Shown here: positions 11,331 through 24,246 of the stretch, piece by piece | Layout of the letters: the number at the start of each line of letters is the position of its first letter | Numbering within the stretch: the stretch's first letter is position 1 | NCBI GenBank assembly: GCA_029959085.1 | Contig: JARWIR010000003.1 | Span: 38,241,505 to 38,305,504, forward strand | Reading direction: 5' to 3' | Length of the DNA: 64,000 bases | DNA from: Nemophila menziesii | Lineage: Eukaryota; Streptophyta; Magnoliopsida; Boraginales; Hydrophyllaceae | The notes under the pieces: model-generated | The model's database searches: none | The model's input: the letters and a program-made list of their open reading frames with translations, nothing else | What the model was told of the DNA's origin: nothing | Position numbers and translations under genes: made by a program

Positions 11331-13800
11331 ATAAATTCTATTTGGTAGAATCTATTCCATCAGTCGTCATATCGAAAGATTTGAGTTTAAGATAAAGGAT
11401 AAGTGTATCCAAGGCTCATTAATGAAGTGGCTAAAAAGGAAAGTGTGATAAATGGACCAGACTCAAATCCTATTGTCAAAACAATTGTTTCTCCACCTAG
11501 GATTTCTATTAATAAAGCTACATTGAATTAGGCCTTGGATTGTCTAGGCACTCATATCCTAACTTGTTTTGATGAAATTTCAAAGGTCTTGATAAAAATT
11601 TCAAACGTCTGGATGAGAATGGTTGACGTTTAATGGACGTTTGGAGAGAGACACACAATATCACTCGATTGATTTGTGAACGAAGTCGTTCACCACAAGG
11701 AGTCATATCTATTAGCTATGTTACTTAACGCAAAATTGTGTTTTGCTCCTCTTTAAAGGATGATATATTGTTCATCTATGCTATTCTTTTGTTGGGATTA
11801 TTGACTCTTCAATATGGTTGTTTAAGGCTACTATATCTTCCCCTCATTTTAATGTTGACAAAATTAAGGGGAGAAGATATGCATGGTTCTATCTTTGTAT
11901 TTTATATCTTGATATACATTATCTATGAAGGACCTTGGGCTAAATTGTTATATGTTTGTAGGGGAATGTCACCTTTTACTTAATCGCTTATATTTATCTT
12001 TTTGGGCGATCCATGCAATATTTTGTCACCGCTTATCATCATTATGGGGAAGAACATTGCCTAAAAGTCTATATCTAGATTAATGTGGTTTTGACAAAAC
12101 ATTAAATTTAAACTACTTGATCTTATAAAAAAATGCCAAAATTGTGTATAACCCTTGCAGATTCAATAAAGTATGGAATGTTGCAAAAAAGGGTCATCAT
12201 ACACCTGAAAAGCTAAAGAGCATACAATAGAAGAAGACCAACTGAAGTCATATTGAAATAAGCTGAAGTCATGACCTCTGATCCATGAGAAAAGACAAAG
12301 TATATAAAGCCATTCGAGATCAAAGGCTGATAAGAAAGAAGGTTGGACCATCTAGCTACGAGAATCTAGACAATCTAAATCCATTTGTGAATGAAGGTTG
12401 AGAAAGATTGACGTCTAAACCCTCAAAGTGAAGAATGACGGGTAACCAAAGTACATTAGATAGGAGCTGGGGAAATTGAAGACCAAACAACCGGGCTAAG
12501 GCACTAGTATCCAACCCGATTAATCTTCTAATCTGAAGAATCGAATACAAGCAGATACCCTAAGGATATGAAACCGAGTATCCGATGAAATAAAAGACAA
12601 TGACTATAAATGGGATAGTATAGTCGTTGGTGTACGAATATTTAGAGTCGTTAGAAGAACCGTAAATTATTTTATCATCGGTCACCCGACCAAAAGGGAC
12701 CGGTCATTCAGTGAGAAAAATTTAGCCAATAAGGAACTAACACGTGGACAAACCTGTTTTCTTCACTAAATCTAAAGCTTTCGAGAACACATCTTTAAAG
12801 AGAGTCCTAAAGCAATTGATTGCCCACATCTATATTAATTTGTATTTTTATCCCAAATACCTTCATTTATATATTCATATAGGAGTGTAAAGGCTATACT
12901 AGGTAGGTTAGGCTTAATTGTAAAACATAGGGTTTGCTCTTGGTCTAGTGAAGAAGTGTGATCTTCCATAGACTAGAAAATAGTGATTTAGAGCTTGTGT
13001 GGTGTAGACATAAAGTTTAAAGGCATCACAAAGTGTGAAGTGGTAGAACTCGAGTGGAATTTATTCACCCGTGCTTGTATAGTGATACAGAAGTGGAAGA
13101 TTTCACGAGCTTGTGAAGTGGTATATTGTGAGTGAAGATTGCTCACTTTGTGACTACTGTTGGAGTAACACTAGGGGATTTCTTCAAAGGTGATTTCAGA
13201 AATGTTTTAAACGTATGTGCTCCCACTTTCAAGAGACACTAGGATATTCTAGAGTATGAGCTTGAAGTCCTAAGGACGCATAAAATGTAGGTTGTGGACT
13301 AATCCTAGGAGAATCGAACCACCCTAAAAAAGTTATTCGTCCTCTCTCCCCTAACTCTTTATTGGTTTTACATGCCATTTGTTTGTTATATTTCATCAAT
13401 ATTTGTTTTTATCTTTAGACATAGATTATTGCATGGTTAATACTCGTAGAATTCTCTTTATGATTATTGGCTAGTACTCTTTCATTGAGCATGTACACTG
13501 AGGGTTTGACTGAGTGCTTCACTCTCGCGCCACAACTCTTGAGTAACTATAGCCAATCTATCTGAAATTTTAAATGAGTGGATATTTAGATAGAGTTGAA
13601 GAAGCTGATTTGTGTTATATTGTTCATTAATGCATTGCTCTTATTCACCCTCTAAGGCTATTTATTGAGTTTCATACCCGATTCGATATCAAGCAGGGAG
13701 TAAAAAATGTTCCTAGTATGACACTAAACAACCTCCCATGACAAAGGAATACAGTGGAGTGGTTTCCCGTCACTTAATGGTCTTCTATTCTTCCTTACCC
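11331..13800. other. Gene-free degenerate DNA
   Basis: Short open frames on both strands have no recognisable motifs. The tract from about 12590 to 13330 has TATA-like 'tataaatggg' (12606) followed by a GTG/GAAGTG-rich leader, resembling the LTR and untranslated leader of old copia elements, but no coding part follows. Nothing else supported. Confidence 0.3.
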
Positions 13801-13989
13801 AACACAATAAACAAAAAAAAATCCCCTTGAACACTGGACATGTAAGATATCTCAACAATAGCCTGTCTTTCTGGGAAGGGCAATCCTATCAAGGTGACCC
13901 ATCAATACACATTCATCAAATAATCGAGGGTTATCCAAAAAAAATATATTCAAGATTTGCTTCTCAAGCTTCGATACAAGTCCAAATTA

Positions 13990-14440
13990 CGTCGACTTGG
14001 TATCCCATAAGAGCGTTGATATCCATTTGAAACAACGTAATGATTTTCATCATAACTAAACCCTTTGTCATAAATTCATATGCACTTGCATATGTTTCAC
14101 CCATAAAGAGATCTGATTAGTGGCCAAATTGATAAATTGTTCCTTTGGGGACCATTTCCTTAATAGAAGGGAATGTTGGTTGTCATGACAAAGTTTATCT
14201 TGCACATATGTGCAAGCTTCATGAGATTTAAAGTTGAAGATGTACGTACTGCGTTGTGTCAGCTTAACTTCAACCCTCCCAAATTTTACAATTTAGTTCC
14301 ACCATCCTCTAAACTTTGAAAAGGGTAGGTGTCTTCTCTTAAAATTGGCCAATCAAAGTGTTGTCAAACATATGGTTAACCCTTACAAAATATTATGGGG
14401 GAGGCAAGGCCACCTTCATTTTGTCAATAATGTTCGACTC
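13990..14440 (-). pseudogene. DUF4283-like LINE ORF1 remnant
   Basis: Read on the minus strand, 14250-14100 gives 'FNFKSHEACTYVQDKL' then a 'LLLRKWSP' block and 'SLWVKHM'. This order (F-x-F-x-S, then L-x-x-W-x-P, then W-V) is that of DUF4283, the nucleic-acid-binding domain in plant LINE ORF1 and related zinc-knuckle proteins. The frame then breaks and continues in another frame ('MTKGLVMMKI'). No zinc knuckle or reverse transcriptase is found next to it. It is a short dead fragment. Confidence 0.5.
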
Positions 14441-15290
14441 GATGTAACATAATTTGAGCGATTCGTTAACGTTATTTCTAAAATTATGCGTCCAATTATT
14501 GGTGAAAGTAGGAGCAATGGAAGGCTTACAAACATTAGACATTAGACTTGCCTTATAGTAGTGAAGCTATAGTCAATTCCATAAAATGTGGTAGATCATC
14601 TAAGTCACTAGTGTGTGATCAATCCTGAAGATCACAAGCTCGATTGCCACATGTTGGGTAGGAGCCATGGACACCCTATTCTAAAATCATGTTTTCTAAG
14701 TCATTATTAGCCACATTTAATTTCTCAACGCTCACGAAATTAGTGGAAAACACACGTAAGTCAAAGTTACCCAATCTAGAGTAAGAATTATGAGAGGTAT
14801 GTGAGATTTTACCAATTGAACAAATTAAACTTAGGGAACACTCAAAGTGGAGCTAACTTCGTTATTCAAGGAGACTGACACAAAGGCTTATTTTGTTTGT
14901 ATCATACTGCTTGAATGTTGCGGGGCAACAATTTGGGCCTTCTTATTAACGACTTGAGAGAGTTTTTCGGTTTTGGAATCAATAATTTTTTTGTTTTAGA
15001 TAAGGGCGAGGAAGGATAATTTATAGTAATGTTAAGAAGGACCATAGTAGGGCTTGGCTCAGGGAGCCATGTCTGGGTCATGTTCAAGAGGGACACTTTT
15101 GGGAGGTGACAACATTTTAACAGAAAAGGAATTGGAATGTGAGTAGATGTTTTTTTTATTCTTGTAATCATATATCTTCCACGATTTAAGTCAGCCTAAC
15201 TCAAATTTAGAACTTTTAGTTACCACACAAGAAGAATAAAACCCACGATCACATTATCGAGCCTAAGAAGTGAAAAAAATCGCATCTCTC
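14441..15290. other. Gene-free interval
   Basis: No recognisable gene. The 89-codon minus-strand frame at 14902-15171 is rich in Pro/Ser/Lys/Leu and looks like chance. The interval abuts the LTR at 15291. Confidence 0.3.
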
Positions 15291-16600
15291 TGGTGTGGCC
15301 TAGGGTGTGATAAAAAGATGATATAATTTAGATGCAAATAAATACCCTAGACTAGCACGGTTCTGCAAGTATTACAGGACGTATGCAAGTTTTAATGATA
15401 AGAAGATTCGTTCCTCAGAGACTACGAAAGTTAGAGAGAACTTATGCAAATTATCAAGTGCAAATATGAAAGATATAAAAGATAATACGCAAATAGAAAG
15501 AAAAGATAGACAAATATTTATTTGGTTTTTAAATAATATAACTAAACTAATAAACTAAAGACAGAAAATAAATAAAAGAAAAGAAAATAAGATAGTATGA
15601 AAGTTAGCTTGAGTAATTAGCATGTAATACCCACTAGTTTTGCCGTTCTAAACATGTAAGGGTGAATTATGTAATACTCCAATAATCGGTTCCAATTACG
15701 CTAGGTAGTTTTAAATAGGATTTACCTGTGTCAATAAGGCTTCCTAAGCAAACTATTCCTGTAATTAGTAAATAGTAACATGTACTAAACCATAGTGATT
15801 ATCTAGTTAGGTTGATTTGTCAGATCTAAACCAAATACTAGACGTTATGTGCTAAACATGTAATTAAACACCGTTGTCAATGGTGACCTAACTACCAGAT
15901 GGTAATTATATGGCCTAGGTTCCACAAGAACACAGAATATAAATCCAAACACATAAACAGAGAATAAAAACAATAATTCAATTTAAAACATAGAATTCCC
16001 AAATTAGATAGATGTCAATCAAAACTAGGGTTCATACATATATTCTAAAACTCAAACTAATAGAAATTTAGTTCATACTAAGAAGAGAAAAGAAAAGAAT
16101 TACAGAATTAAAGGTTGAAGGAGACATGATTGATGCACAGCTCCTTCCAGACTTCTTCTCTTGTGTTGCACCTTCCTCTTGGCCTTAAGGTCTGGCCAAG
16201 GATGATTTAAGAGTGTTAAGAGGCTGTATTTATAGTGTATAGGTTGATCTAATTCGTTTCTTGAAGGAGAGGTCAAGTAATAGACTCCAAGCCCAACTCA
16301 AATTCGTATAGAAATAAAGATAATTACTGCTGACTTGTTTTGAGAATATCTTCTTCATTATTGGTCGGTTTTTAGCCCACAAGATATCAAACGAATCCTC
16401 ACAGAATTATCTACGTCCCTATGAAAGGAATCTTCCAAAATCGTCTTGGTTTTGGAGTTATCACCACTTCTTTAGGCGTAGCTGCAGAAATTCAGATTTA
16501 AGGCAGTTTTTCCTTTTCCTAATTGAACTTTATTTCCTTCTATCTCCAATTTCCATGTTTATCTTTTTTCCTTTAGCTCTTTGCAAAATTCATTAGTACA
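15291..16600 (-). repeat. Truncated Ty3-type LTR, same family as 43772-45309
   Basis: Starts tggtgtggcctagggtgtg and continues with the same order of blocks as the gypsy LTR at 43772: 'gcaagtattacaggacgtatgcaag', 'gattcgttcctcagagact', the 'aatagtaaca' and 'accatagtgattatctagttagg' segments, and the pyrimidine-rich 'ctccaatttccatg' block. Similarity stops near 16595, so the part that would carry the 5' end (gacatca on the plus strand) is missing. No primer-binding site or gag lies next to it, so it is a truncated solo copy. In the minus-strand sense a TATA-like 'ctataaata' lies at about 16235. Confidence 0.75.
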
Positions 16601-16609
16601 ACATGGAGA

Positions 16610-17075
16610 TACTCCAATTCACAATCACAAAAAACACAACCAATTCACAATCAAAAAATTAACTACTTCGAATTAAGATTCATCCCCACCTTAGAAAACA
16701 ATACTGAAAACCTCTTGAATCTGTGACAAAAACAAAAACAAAAAAAACATTAGTATGTATCAACTAACACTACAACCGAATAGAAAAAGTTATAGGAATG
16801 AATTAACAAAAGAAACTTAAGATTAAAGAAATTGAAAAACGAATCCGAAGATTAAACTCACCTAAAAAACAATTCTGAAACCGAGAAATCAGAAGAGAAA
16901 TGTAATAACATATCTAGGGTATTAAGGTATTAAAAACAACATATGGAGATGATTTAAAGGAGTAGATTTGATGGATTAGGTAATTAGGTTTATGTTTTTT
17001 CGGCAGAGAGAAGAAGAGAGAACCTTGACTAAAGCGTAAAGAGAGGCGACGACGAGGAAGTAAAATGAGGGTTTA
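16610..17075 (-). pseudogene. Possible orphan host 5' leader cut by an LTR
   Basis: On the minus strand 17075-16862 looks like a plant 5' leader: pyrimidine-rich words 'ctctctttacg' and 'ttctctcttcttctctctg', then a consensus donor AG|GTGAGT at 16862. About 140 bp later a T-rich tract ends in 'gtcacag' (acceptor at 16721) and a second exon-like segment follows. Beyond 16600 the truncated LTR begins, so no coding region follows. I infer a host gene promoter/leader whose body was removed or displaced; it would have been divergent from the ARM-BTB gene at 18339. Transcript data are needed. Confidence 0.3.
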
Positions 17076-17291
17076 TGATATTTTGCATATTTATATAATA
17101 TATATAATTTTTTTTTTAATTGCTACATCGCACGGGTCAACCGGGTTGGACCCGATGGTAAAGGAAGAATGAGAGGCCCGAGGTTAATAGGCCGGTTTGT
17201 GAAATTAAAAAGGAGACCCAAGGTATTCTTGGGTTTAGGGTATTTATACCCAATATTCTCTTATATTTTTACCCGGGTTGGACAGGGTTTA
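17076..17291. other. AT-rich tract with CCGGGTT words
   Basis: Contains a TATA-rich run and words such as 'accgggttggacccg' and 'acccgggttggac' that resemble the inside of the hAT at 7838-8629, so it may be a decayed fragment of that family. No gene. Confidence 0.3.
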
Positions 17292-17831
17292 CCAATACCT
17301 AGGGCTGCAAATGAACCGATACTCTCACCAAGGGCTCGAGTTTGAGTTCGTTAAGGGTTTGTTTGAGTTCAGCTTGTTAGTTAAACAAACCAAGCTCAAG
17401 CTTTAAATTCAGGCTCGTTTACTAAACGAGACAAACTCAAACCTATATAAGCTCGATTCGTTAAGCTCGTGAACAGTTTGGTAAGGGTTCTTTAAGAGCT
17501 CGTTAATAGGCTTGGTAGATATATTCAATTAAAAATTATATATGTATACATGTAAAAAGTCAAAACTACGTAAAACTTTTGTATTATACTACTGGTATCT
17601 AGAGCTACAATTAAACCGATACTCTCACCAAGGGCTCGAGTTTGAGTTCGCTAAGGGCTTGTTTGAGTTCGGCTCGTTAGTTAACAAACCAAGCTCAAGA
17701 AAGCTAAAGCTTGGTTCGGCTCGTTTCGTTTCAAACTCAAACCAAGCTCAAGCTCGCTAAAATATTAGCAAACAAACTCAAGAAAGCTAAAGTTCGGCTC
17801 GGTTTGGTTCGTTTGCAGCCCTACCAATACC
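17292..17831. mobile_element. hAT-type non-autonomous element, 524 bp
   Basis: The element 17300-17823 lies between perfect 8-bp direct repeats ccaatacc (17292-17299 and 17824-17831). Its inverted ends are tagggctgcaaa and tttgcagcccta. The subterminal sequence 'accgatactctcaccaaggg' occurs twice in direct orientation (about 17317 and 17617). A close relative in reverse orientation lies at 40061-40647; this copy lacks about 65 bp in the middle. It ends about 515 bp before the start codon of the ARM-BTB gene. The 72-codon open frame inside is not a gene. Confidence 0.9.
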
Positions 17832-18338
17832 TATAGTCTTGCTCAGCTCTATTTATCGATTTTGTTTCATAGACTTGGAATTGGCTAATTTTCCTTCTTT
17901 GTTTTACGGGTATTTTTTTTACCGACGCAAGAAAATATCTATATCTTTCCCTAAATAATGGAAAAGTGGTTGTTTTTAGAAAAATAAATATATTACTCGT
18001 TCGTCTATTTTTAAATATTTCTTTTCTTTTTAGAACAAAAAAGAATATTTTCAAACTCGTTTTTGATAACTTGTGCTGTTGGTGGTGCTAACTAAAATAT
18101 CCCGCTAAAATGAAATTTAAAAGCGGGAAAGCGTAGTATCTTAAAAAATCTCGAATTAATTTGTTCTTCTATTGGCGGGGTGTGACTCGAATAAAGACCG
18201 ACAGAGAGCCCACACAATTTTGCTTTCGAAAAAAAACAGGCCCTCAGTTATCCCCAAAATACCCCTTGCACACACTACACACACTATCGACTCTCTGTTT
18301 CACACACGCGCGCTAACACATCTTTCTCACCTCATCTG
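17832..18338 (+). promoter_or_regulatory. 5' flank of the ARM-BTB gene
   Basis: This interval between the hAT and the start codon should hold the promoter and leader. The last 150 bp has gene-leader character (CACACAC and CTCTCTG words, 'cgcgcgc' at 18308). No clear TATA box at a convincing distance was found, so the transcription start is not placed. Confidence 0.4.
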
Positions 18339-20185
18339 ATGGAGCACCACCACCACCAGAAACGGTACGAGCAATCAGCATCGCCATCGTCGACAAGCTC
18401 TGCCGGCAGAAGAAGCTTAAAGAGGAAGCTAGACGATGATTTCGAAGAAAATCGCAAGATCGGTTCTCTCTCTCCTCGCGATTCAGAACAAGATCTTGCT
18501 CGTGAGATCCGTACTCAGGTGGAGATCCTAGACTCCGCCTACTCTTCGATTGAGTCGGATCGAGCTGCCGCCAAGCGCGCGATTCATAATCTATCTGAGC
18601 TGGCTAAGAACGGTACCTTATATTTCCATTTCTCCACGAGAATATATATTAATTGCTAATTTCTCTTACTATTATTGATATTTTTTTAGATTATTTATGA
18701 ACGCTCGCTAGGATTTGTTTTTTAAATTTTACAATTTTGTTAATAAAGTATCGCACATCTCTATGTCTTGCATGTGCTGATTTGCGATTTTCTTCTGCAT
18801 ATTATTGGATTGCTTTTGTGCTGAGTTTGCGAATTTAAAAAATAATATATAATTTTCATTTAAATTCGGTTAGATTGAATTTCACGTGTTTCTACAGTAA
18901 TATGTGCGGAGCTTGAATTCTATAATTGTTTTACTCCTTTCTTCAATTCAATTGTAATGTCCATGGATTCTGTAATTGCAAAGAGATAGTAACTTTAATT
19001 TTTGTTTGAGTTACAGAGGAAATGGTGAATCAGATAGTAGATTGTGGAGCCGTTCCAACTTTGGTGAGGCATCTAAAGGCTCCAGTGGTGAGGGAAGGAG
19101 ATAATAGTCCGATGCCATATGAGCATGAGGTTGAGAAAGGAAGTGCCTTCACACTTGGCCTTCTTGCTGTAAAGGTAAGTGCATATATTTCATCAGCTTT
19201 CAAATGTTTTTGTTCCTTTAAACAATTCAAAAGATAATTAGTTACTGATGTGCAAGTCTTAGAAATGTCATTTTTAAAAGTATAGTATCTGCTTCCTATA
19301 CATCCAAATCTAGTTGCAAGTAATGATTAGTCTAGTTGTTGTACACGTAGTTATTCAAAATTTGTTGGTTTTCTCATGTGTAACTTTTGAATCCAAGGCT
19401 TGTTGCTTGTGAATCATTGGTTGTACTTGAAACACGTGTTCAATTCCAATGATTAGAGATCATAATTACTATAAGAAGGCAGAATATGTAAATCTTTTTT
19501 TCCTATATTAGTAGACTTCCATTTCATCATCTTTTTTGGTCCTCACAAAGAAATAAAATTTCACTTCGCGTGATTTTTGTTTATCTTATCTGAATTTTTG
19601 TTGTCACACACGTGCAAATTTCGGAAACATTAGCAAAAACGGAAAGTATCAAATGCGTTGATAGTCTTGTTTCGATAATTCATATAATTACAACGGCAAT
19701 ATTAATTAAATAATAACTCTTTATAGTACTTTCCAAATTTATGAATATTTTGTTTTCATAATGCTTATATATATCTCGATTTTTGTGAAACTTAAATAGC
19801 CGGAGCATCAACAACAAATAGTTGACGCTGGAGCTTTACCCCCTCTTGTGGATCTTCTGAAAAGGCATCGTGAGGCTCAAAACTCTCGTGCATTTAATGG
19901 TGTTATCAGAAGAGCAGCTGATGCAATCACTAATCTTGCTCATGAGAATAGTAGCATTAAAACTCGTGTTAGGTGTGTTTTCTTTTTTTCTTTGTTTCAT
20001 ATAAATCATATTTTTACTTTTTTTTTTATTTCTCACGTATAATACATATATATATAGAGTTGAAGGTGGTATTCCTCCTCTAGTTGAGTTGCTTGAGTTT
20101 GTTGATCCGAAGGTGCAAAGAGCAGCTGCAGGAGCTTTGCGCACTCTTGCCTTTAAGAATGATGAAAATAAGAATCAGGTTTTTA

Positions 20186-20254
<69 letters not shown>

Positions 20255-22833
20255 TGTTAAACTATCATACTATTATGTAATTTCGTTATATTAATGCTTG
20301 GAGATGATTACAGATTGTGGAATGTCACGCACTACCTACACTTATTCTGATGCTTTGCTCTGAAGATGCTGCTATACACTATGAAGCGGTTAGAATTACC
20401 TTAAATATAAAAATAAAATTATTTAATTATGTTTTAGTGTCTTGTACTAATAAAGATGCATTACAGGTTGGTGTTATTGGAAACTTAGTCCATTCATCTC
20501 CAAATATTAAAAAAGAAGTTCTTCTCGCTGGAGCTTTACAACCTGTAATTGGCTTACTTAGGTATTTTTTTATAATTTCTTCTTACATATTTTTTTTTAA
20601 AATTTTTTTGTTAACTTTTTTCCTTTTTGACAGTTCTTGCTGTTCAGAGAGCCAAAGAGAAGCTGCTTTGCTACTTGGTCAATTTGCTGCAACAGATTCA
20701 GACTGTAAGGTGAATAAAAATAACATAATGAGTCCCTTACTGGTCTAATTAAATTATTTTCCTATGTGACGTAAACTTTTGGCTGTTTTTTTATAGGTGC
20801 ACATAGTTCAAAGGGGTGCTGTGATACCCTTAATCGAAATGCTTCAGTCCCCTGATGCTCAATTAAGGGAGATGTCAGCTTTTGCATTAGGAAGATTAGC
20901 TCAGGTAAACTATATACATATTGTTGAGGATCAGTTTTCCATTAGTATCTGAAACATGCAAAGTTTTGAAAAGTTTGTGTTTGATGTCATTCTAGGATGC
21001 ACATAATCAAGCTGGAATTGCACATAGTGGGGGAATTATACCACTATTGAAGCTTCTTGATTCGAAAAATGGATCTCTCCAACATAATGCTGCATTTGCT
21101 CTTTATGGACTTGCAGATAATGAGGTATATATAGATAGTAACTACATCAAGTTAAACCTGAGTTGACCCATTTACTTCAATTTGCTGTTTTCAAACTATA
21201 GGACAATGTTGCTGCATTTATTCGAGTTGGAGGTGTTCAAAAACTTCAAGACGGGGAATTTATTGTTCAGGTTAACACCCACTGTGTATTTTTTGTTATA
21301 TTTCCTCTATTTAGTATCATTGTTCTTAGCCTAATATTACTTTTTACTGTATGATAGCCAACCAGAGATTGTGTGGCCAAGACATTGAAAAGATTAGAAG
21401 AGAAGATTCAAGGAAGAGTGAGTTTAACTCAATGATACTTGGATTTTATAGGAAGATTAATCTTTATATTTTTTTTTACCCTTGCAGGTGTTAAGCCATT
21501 TGCTTTATATGATGCGTATTGGGGAAAAGGGTATTCAAAGACGAGTTGCGTTGGCTCTGGCACATTTATGCTCTCCTGATGATCAAAAGAGGATATTCAT
21601 AGAGAATAATGGTATGTTTGAACATATTCACGTTTGAATATGAGTTTGAGGTTTCACAAAAATGGTTAAAAATTTCTTCTTGTTTTTACATTACAGGACT
21701 GGATCTACTTTTGGAGCTTCTAGAATCGACAAATGTGAAGCACCAAAGAGAAGGTTCAGTGGCTTTATGCAAGATAGCCAACAAAGTTACTTCACTTTCT
21801 CCTGTAGATGCTGCTCCTCCATCTCCAGCTCAACAGGTTTGTTTAATACTATTATGTTATTGTTTAATAAATAAATAAATGTACTTATTTAATTACTGTG
21901 TGCAGGTTTACTTGGGGGAACAGTATGTTAACAATTCGACACTATCAGATGTGACCTTCTTAGTTGAAGGTATATGTATATATATACAAATCCTTTGTTG
22001 ATATTACGTGCTATTTTATCTAATCAGTATTTAATTTTCTCTTCAGGGAAGCGTTTCTATGCTCATAGGATTTGTCTACTTGCTTCTTCTGATGCATTCA
22101 GAGCTATGTTTGATGGTGGTTATAGGGTCTGTAACAAATGTTTGGATTTGATAGATAAAGTTTATTATTAGCTCACTAATAAATTTAATGTATTGCTTGC
22201 AGGAGAGAGATGCGAAAGATATAGAGATTCCAAATATTAGATGGGAAGTTTTCGAGTTGATGATGAGGTTTGAATCTCATCTCCTTCCTTGAGTTGTTAA
22301 AGAGTAAATGAATTAAGGATTTTTTGTTTTATGGTGACAGGTATATATACACAGGATCAGTTGAGGTGAATCTAGATATTGCTCAAGATCTTTTGGGTGC
22401 TGCTGATCAATATCTACTCGAGGGACTTAAACGTTTATGTGAATATGCTATCGCACAGGTGAGGGACATATTGTTTAGTCTTTGTTTGTTTGTTTGTTCT
22501 GACAGAGTTTTTTTAATGTTGTGTGTTAAAGGATATATCGATGGAGAATGTTGCTCTGATGTTTGACTTATCAGAAGCGTTTAATGCATTGTCATTGAGA
22601 CAATCTTGCATTTTGTTTACCTTGGAGAAGTTTGAAAAACTAAGTGTTATGCCATGGTATGTGAATGAAAAAGTATTGAAGATAAATTTAGTTGGTGTAT
22701 GTTAATATTATATTGACTTGGATATGTGAATTGTAGGTATCCACATTTGATTCATAGGATATTACCTGAGACTAGAAGCTACTTTGTGAGGACACTTGGT
22801 AGGCCTGTCCAAGATGAGCAGCAAGTGAGATAG
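18339..22833 (+). CDS. ARIA: ARM-repeat/BTB protein of the ARIA/ABAP1 family, 19 exons
   Basis: Exons read: 18339-18612, 19017-19174, 19800-19972, 20058-20178, 20314-20388, 20467-20561, 20634-20709, 20797-20904, 20996-21124, 21202-21270, 21358-21417, 21488-21611, 21697-21836, 21906-21969, 22047-22126, 22203-22267, 22341-22458, 22532-22656, 22737-22833. All introns are GT-AG and the sum is 2151 nt, 716 codons plus stop. The N-terminus has a His run and a basic KRKL word (possible nuclear signal). Armadillo repeats fill about residues 90-510 (blocks such as VRVEGGIPPLVELLEF). The BTB/POZ domain starts near 545 (TLSDVTFLVEGKRFYAHR) and runs to about 650. Arabidopsis ARIA binds the ABA factor ABF2; ABAP1 binds TCP24 and pre-replication proteins. 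The BTB looks nearer ARIA, while the last residues (GRPV) recall ABAP1, so the exact orthologue is open. Nuclear location is expected. Confidence 0.95.
20190..20249. repeat. (AT)n microsatellite in intron 4
   Basis: About 30 uninterrupted AT dinucleotides between exons 4 and 5 of the ARM-BTB gene. Such runs are highly length-variable; it does not touch the splice sites (donor at 20179, acceptor at 20313). Confidence 0.95.
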
Positions 22834-24246
22834 ATAGCTACTAAAAAAAAGTTTTGTTGGTTAACTAGATATGATAGAAAGAGAGCGTAACAAGGGAGAA
22901 AAATGTGTACAGAAAGTGATATGATATGGTATGATTAGTAGCTCTGCGTGAGTGAGGAGCCGATTTGTTATCTTGATCAAGAAAAAGATGCATCTCTAGT
23001 TTTATTTTCGATTCAGTCAATGCCTTAACTCCACATTTGGATTGTTTATGACATTGTGGAATCCATTTTTTTGTTTTTTTCCGTTAACAGTTCACTTGCT
23101 CTATTTTAAAGGAATTGTTTATCATTTACTTCTCTGTTTTTTTATACCTGTTTTTAAGTATTTCAAGTTATTGTGTTATATCATACACTAAAGCAGCCTG
23201 GGTTTTGGAGCAATTGCATTTGATCAGATGAACAACTTTGGAGCAGTTGAAGTGAGTTTACATTGACCAAATTTGAATATTCCATATTTCCCTTCAGTAT
23301 GAACTGATAAGGATTTCCTACATAACTTGGTGATCAACAATGGTAGCTTGACTATTCCATATTTCCCTTCAGTATGAATTTTTGGATCTCCGTCCACAGA
23401 ATCTATTCTATGTTGAGGGTCTAGTTGATAACATTAAAGTAACTTAAAATGAGTATGTCACACATGAACGACCACCAAACCCTTACTTTACCGGTCAAGA
23501 AATAGCTCTTTAGTTGTTTCCATAGTCATTAACCATAAAGAGTGTACCAGATCTTCAATTTTTGGTAAGAGATCCGCCCAGTTAACGTTAGCATTATGTT
23601 TCTTGACTACCTTCTCAAAAGAACACGGTTGCGGTGCCACAATTTCAAAGGTTTGTTGATTTCTTCTGTGGATGCAGCCTTCAACGGTCCTTGCCAACAC
23701 TTTACCCTTATTCACTTTATAATAATTTAAGTAATTGGCTCTCATCAGGCCATCTACCGCAACAACATCTTAGCGCAAAACTCGTTCCATCCCTCGGTCT
23801 ATTCGTCAATTGACTCAATTCTATTATAACTGTTCCTTCTTCATTGTCCGGCTTCCTATTGAAATAGAGATAAATACAAAAAAATCAATGGTTCAAGCTT
23901 CTTCTTCCACTTTTTATCTGCACTAGTCCCTTGTGGTTTATTTCATCTTCTTGCAATTTTCTTTAAACAGTAATTGAGTAGATTCCAGCCTTTTTCAAGT
24001 ACAAACTCCTCATCCGTATCTTCGTCATGAAGACTAAAATGTTGAACACTTTTATTCAGGTGCATACCTTCTCTAATGGTAGTGTGTTAATTCCATCTTC
24101 AACATTCTTACCTTTCGTTGCTCTTTTTAATCTCAAGCACAAACTTTCAACAACTTAAAAATTCTCCACAACTTTTCTTGCTTCAACAATTATTCTCCCC
24201 AAATAACACCCCAAACTCAAGACTAAACATGGTTTTTCCACACAAC
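22834..24246. other. 3' flank of ARM-BTB gene and unrecognised DNA
   Basis: The first 400 bp is T-rich and should hold the 3' untranslated region; no single polyadenylation signal stands out. A tandem echo 'ttccatatttcccttcagtatgaa' appears twice (about 23280 and 23356). The minus-strand open frame 23488-23745 (85 codons) has no motif I recognise and lies next to a dead copia element, so I do not call it a gene. Confidence 0.4.

Noticed and set aside
23488..23745. 85-codon minus frame between the ARM-BTB gene and the copia LTR
   Set aside because: No recognised motif, no splice partners and no leader; kept as unassigned.
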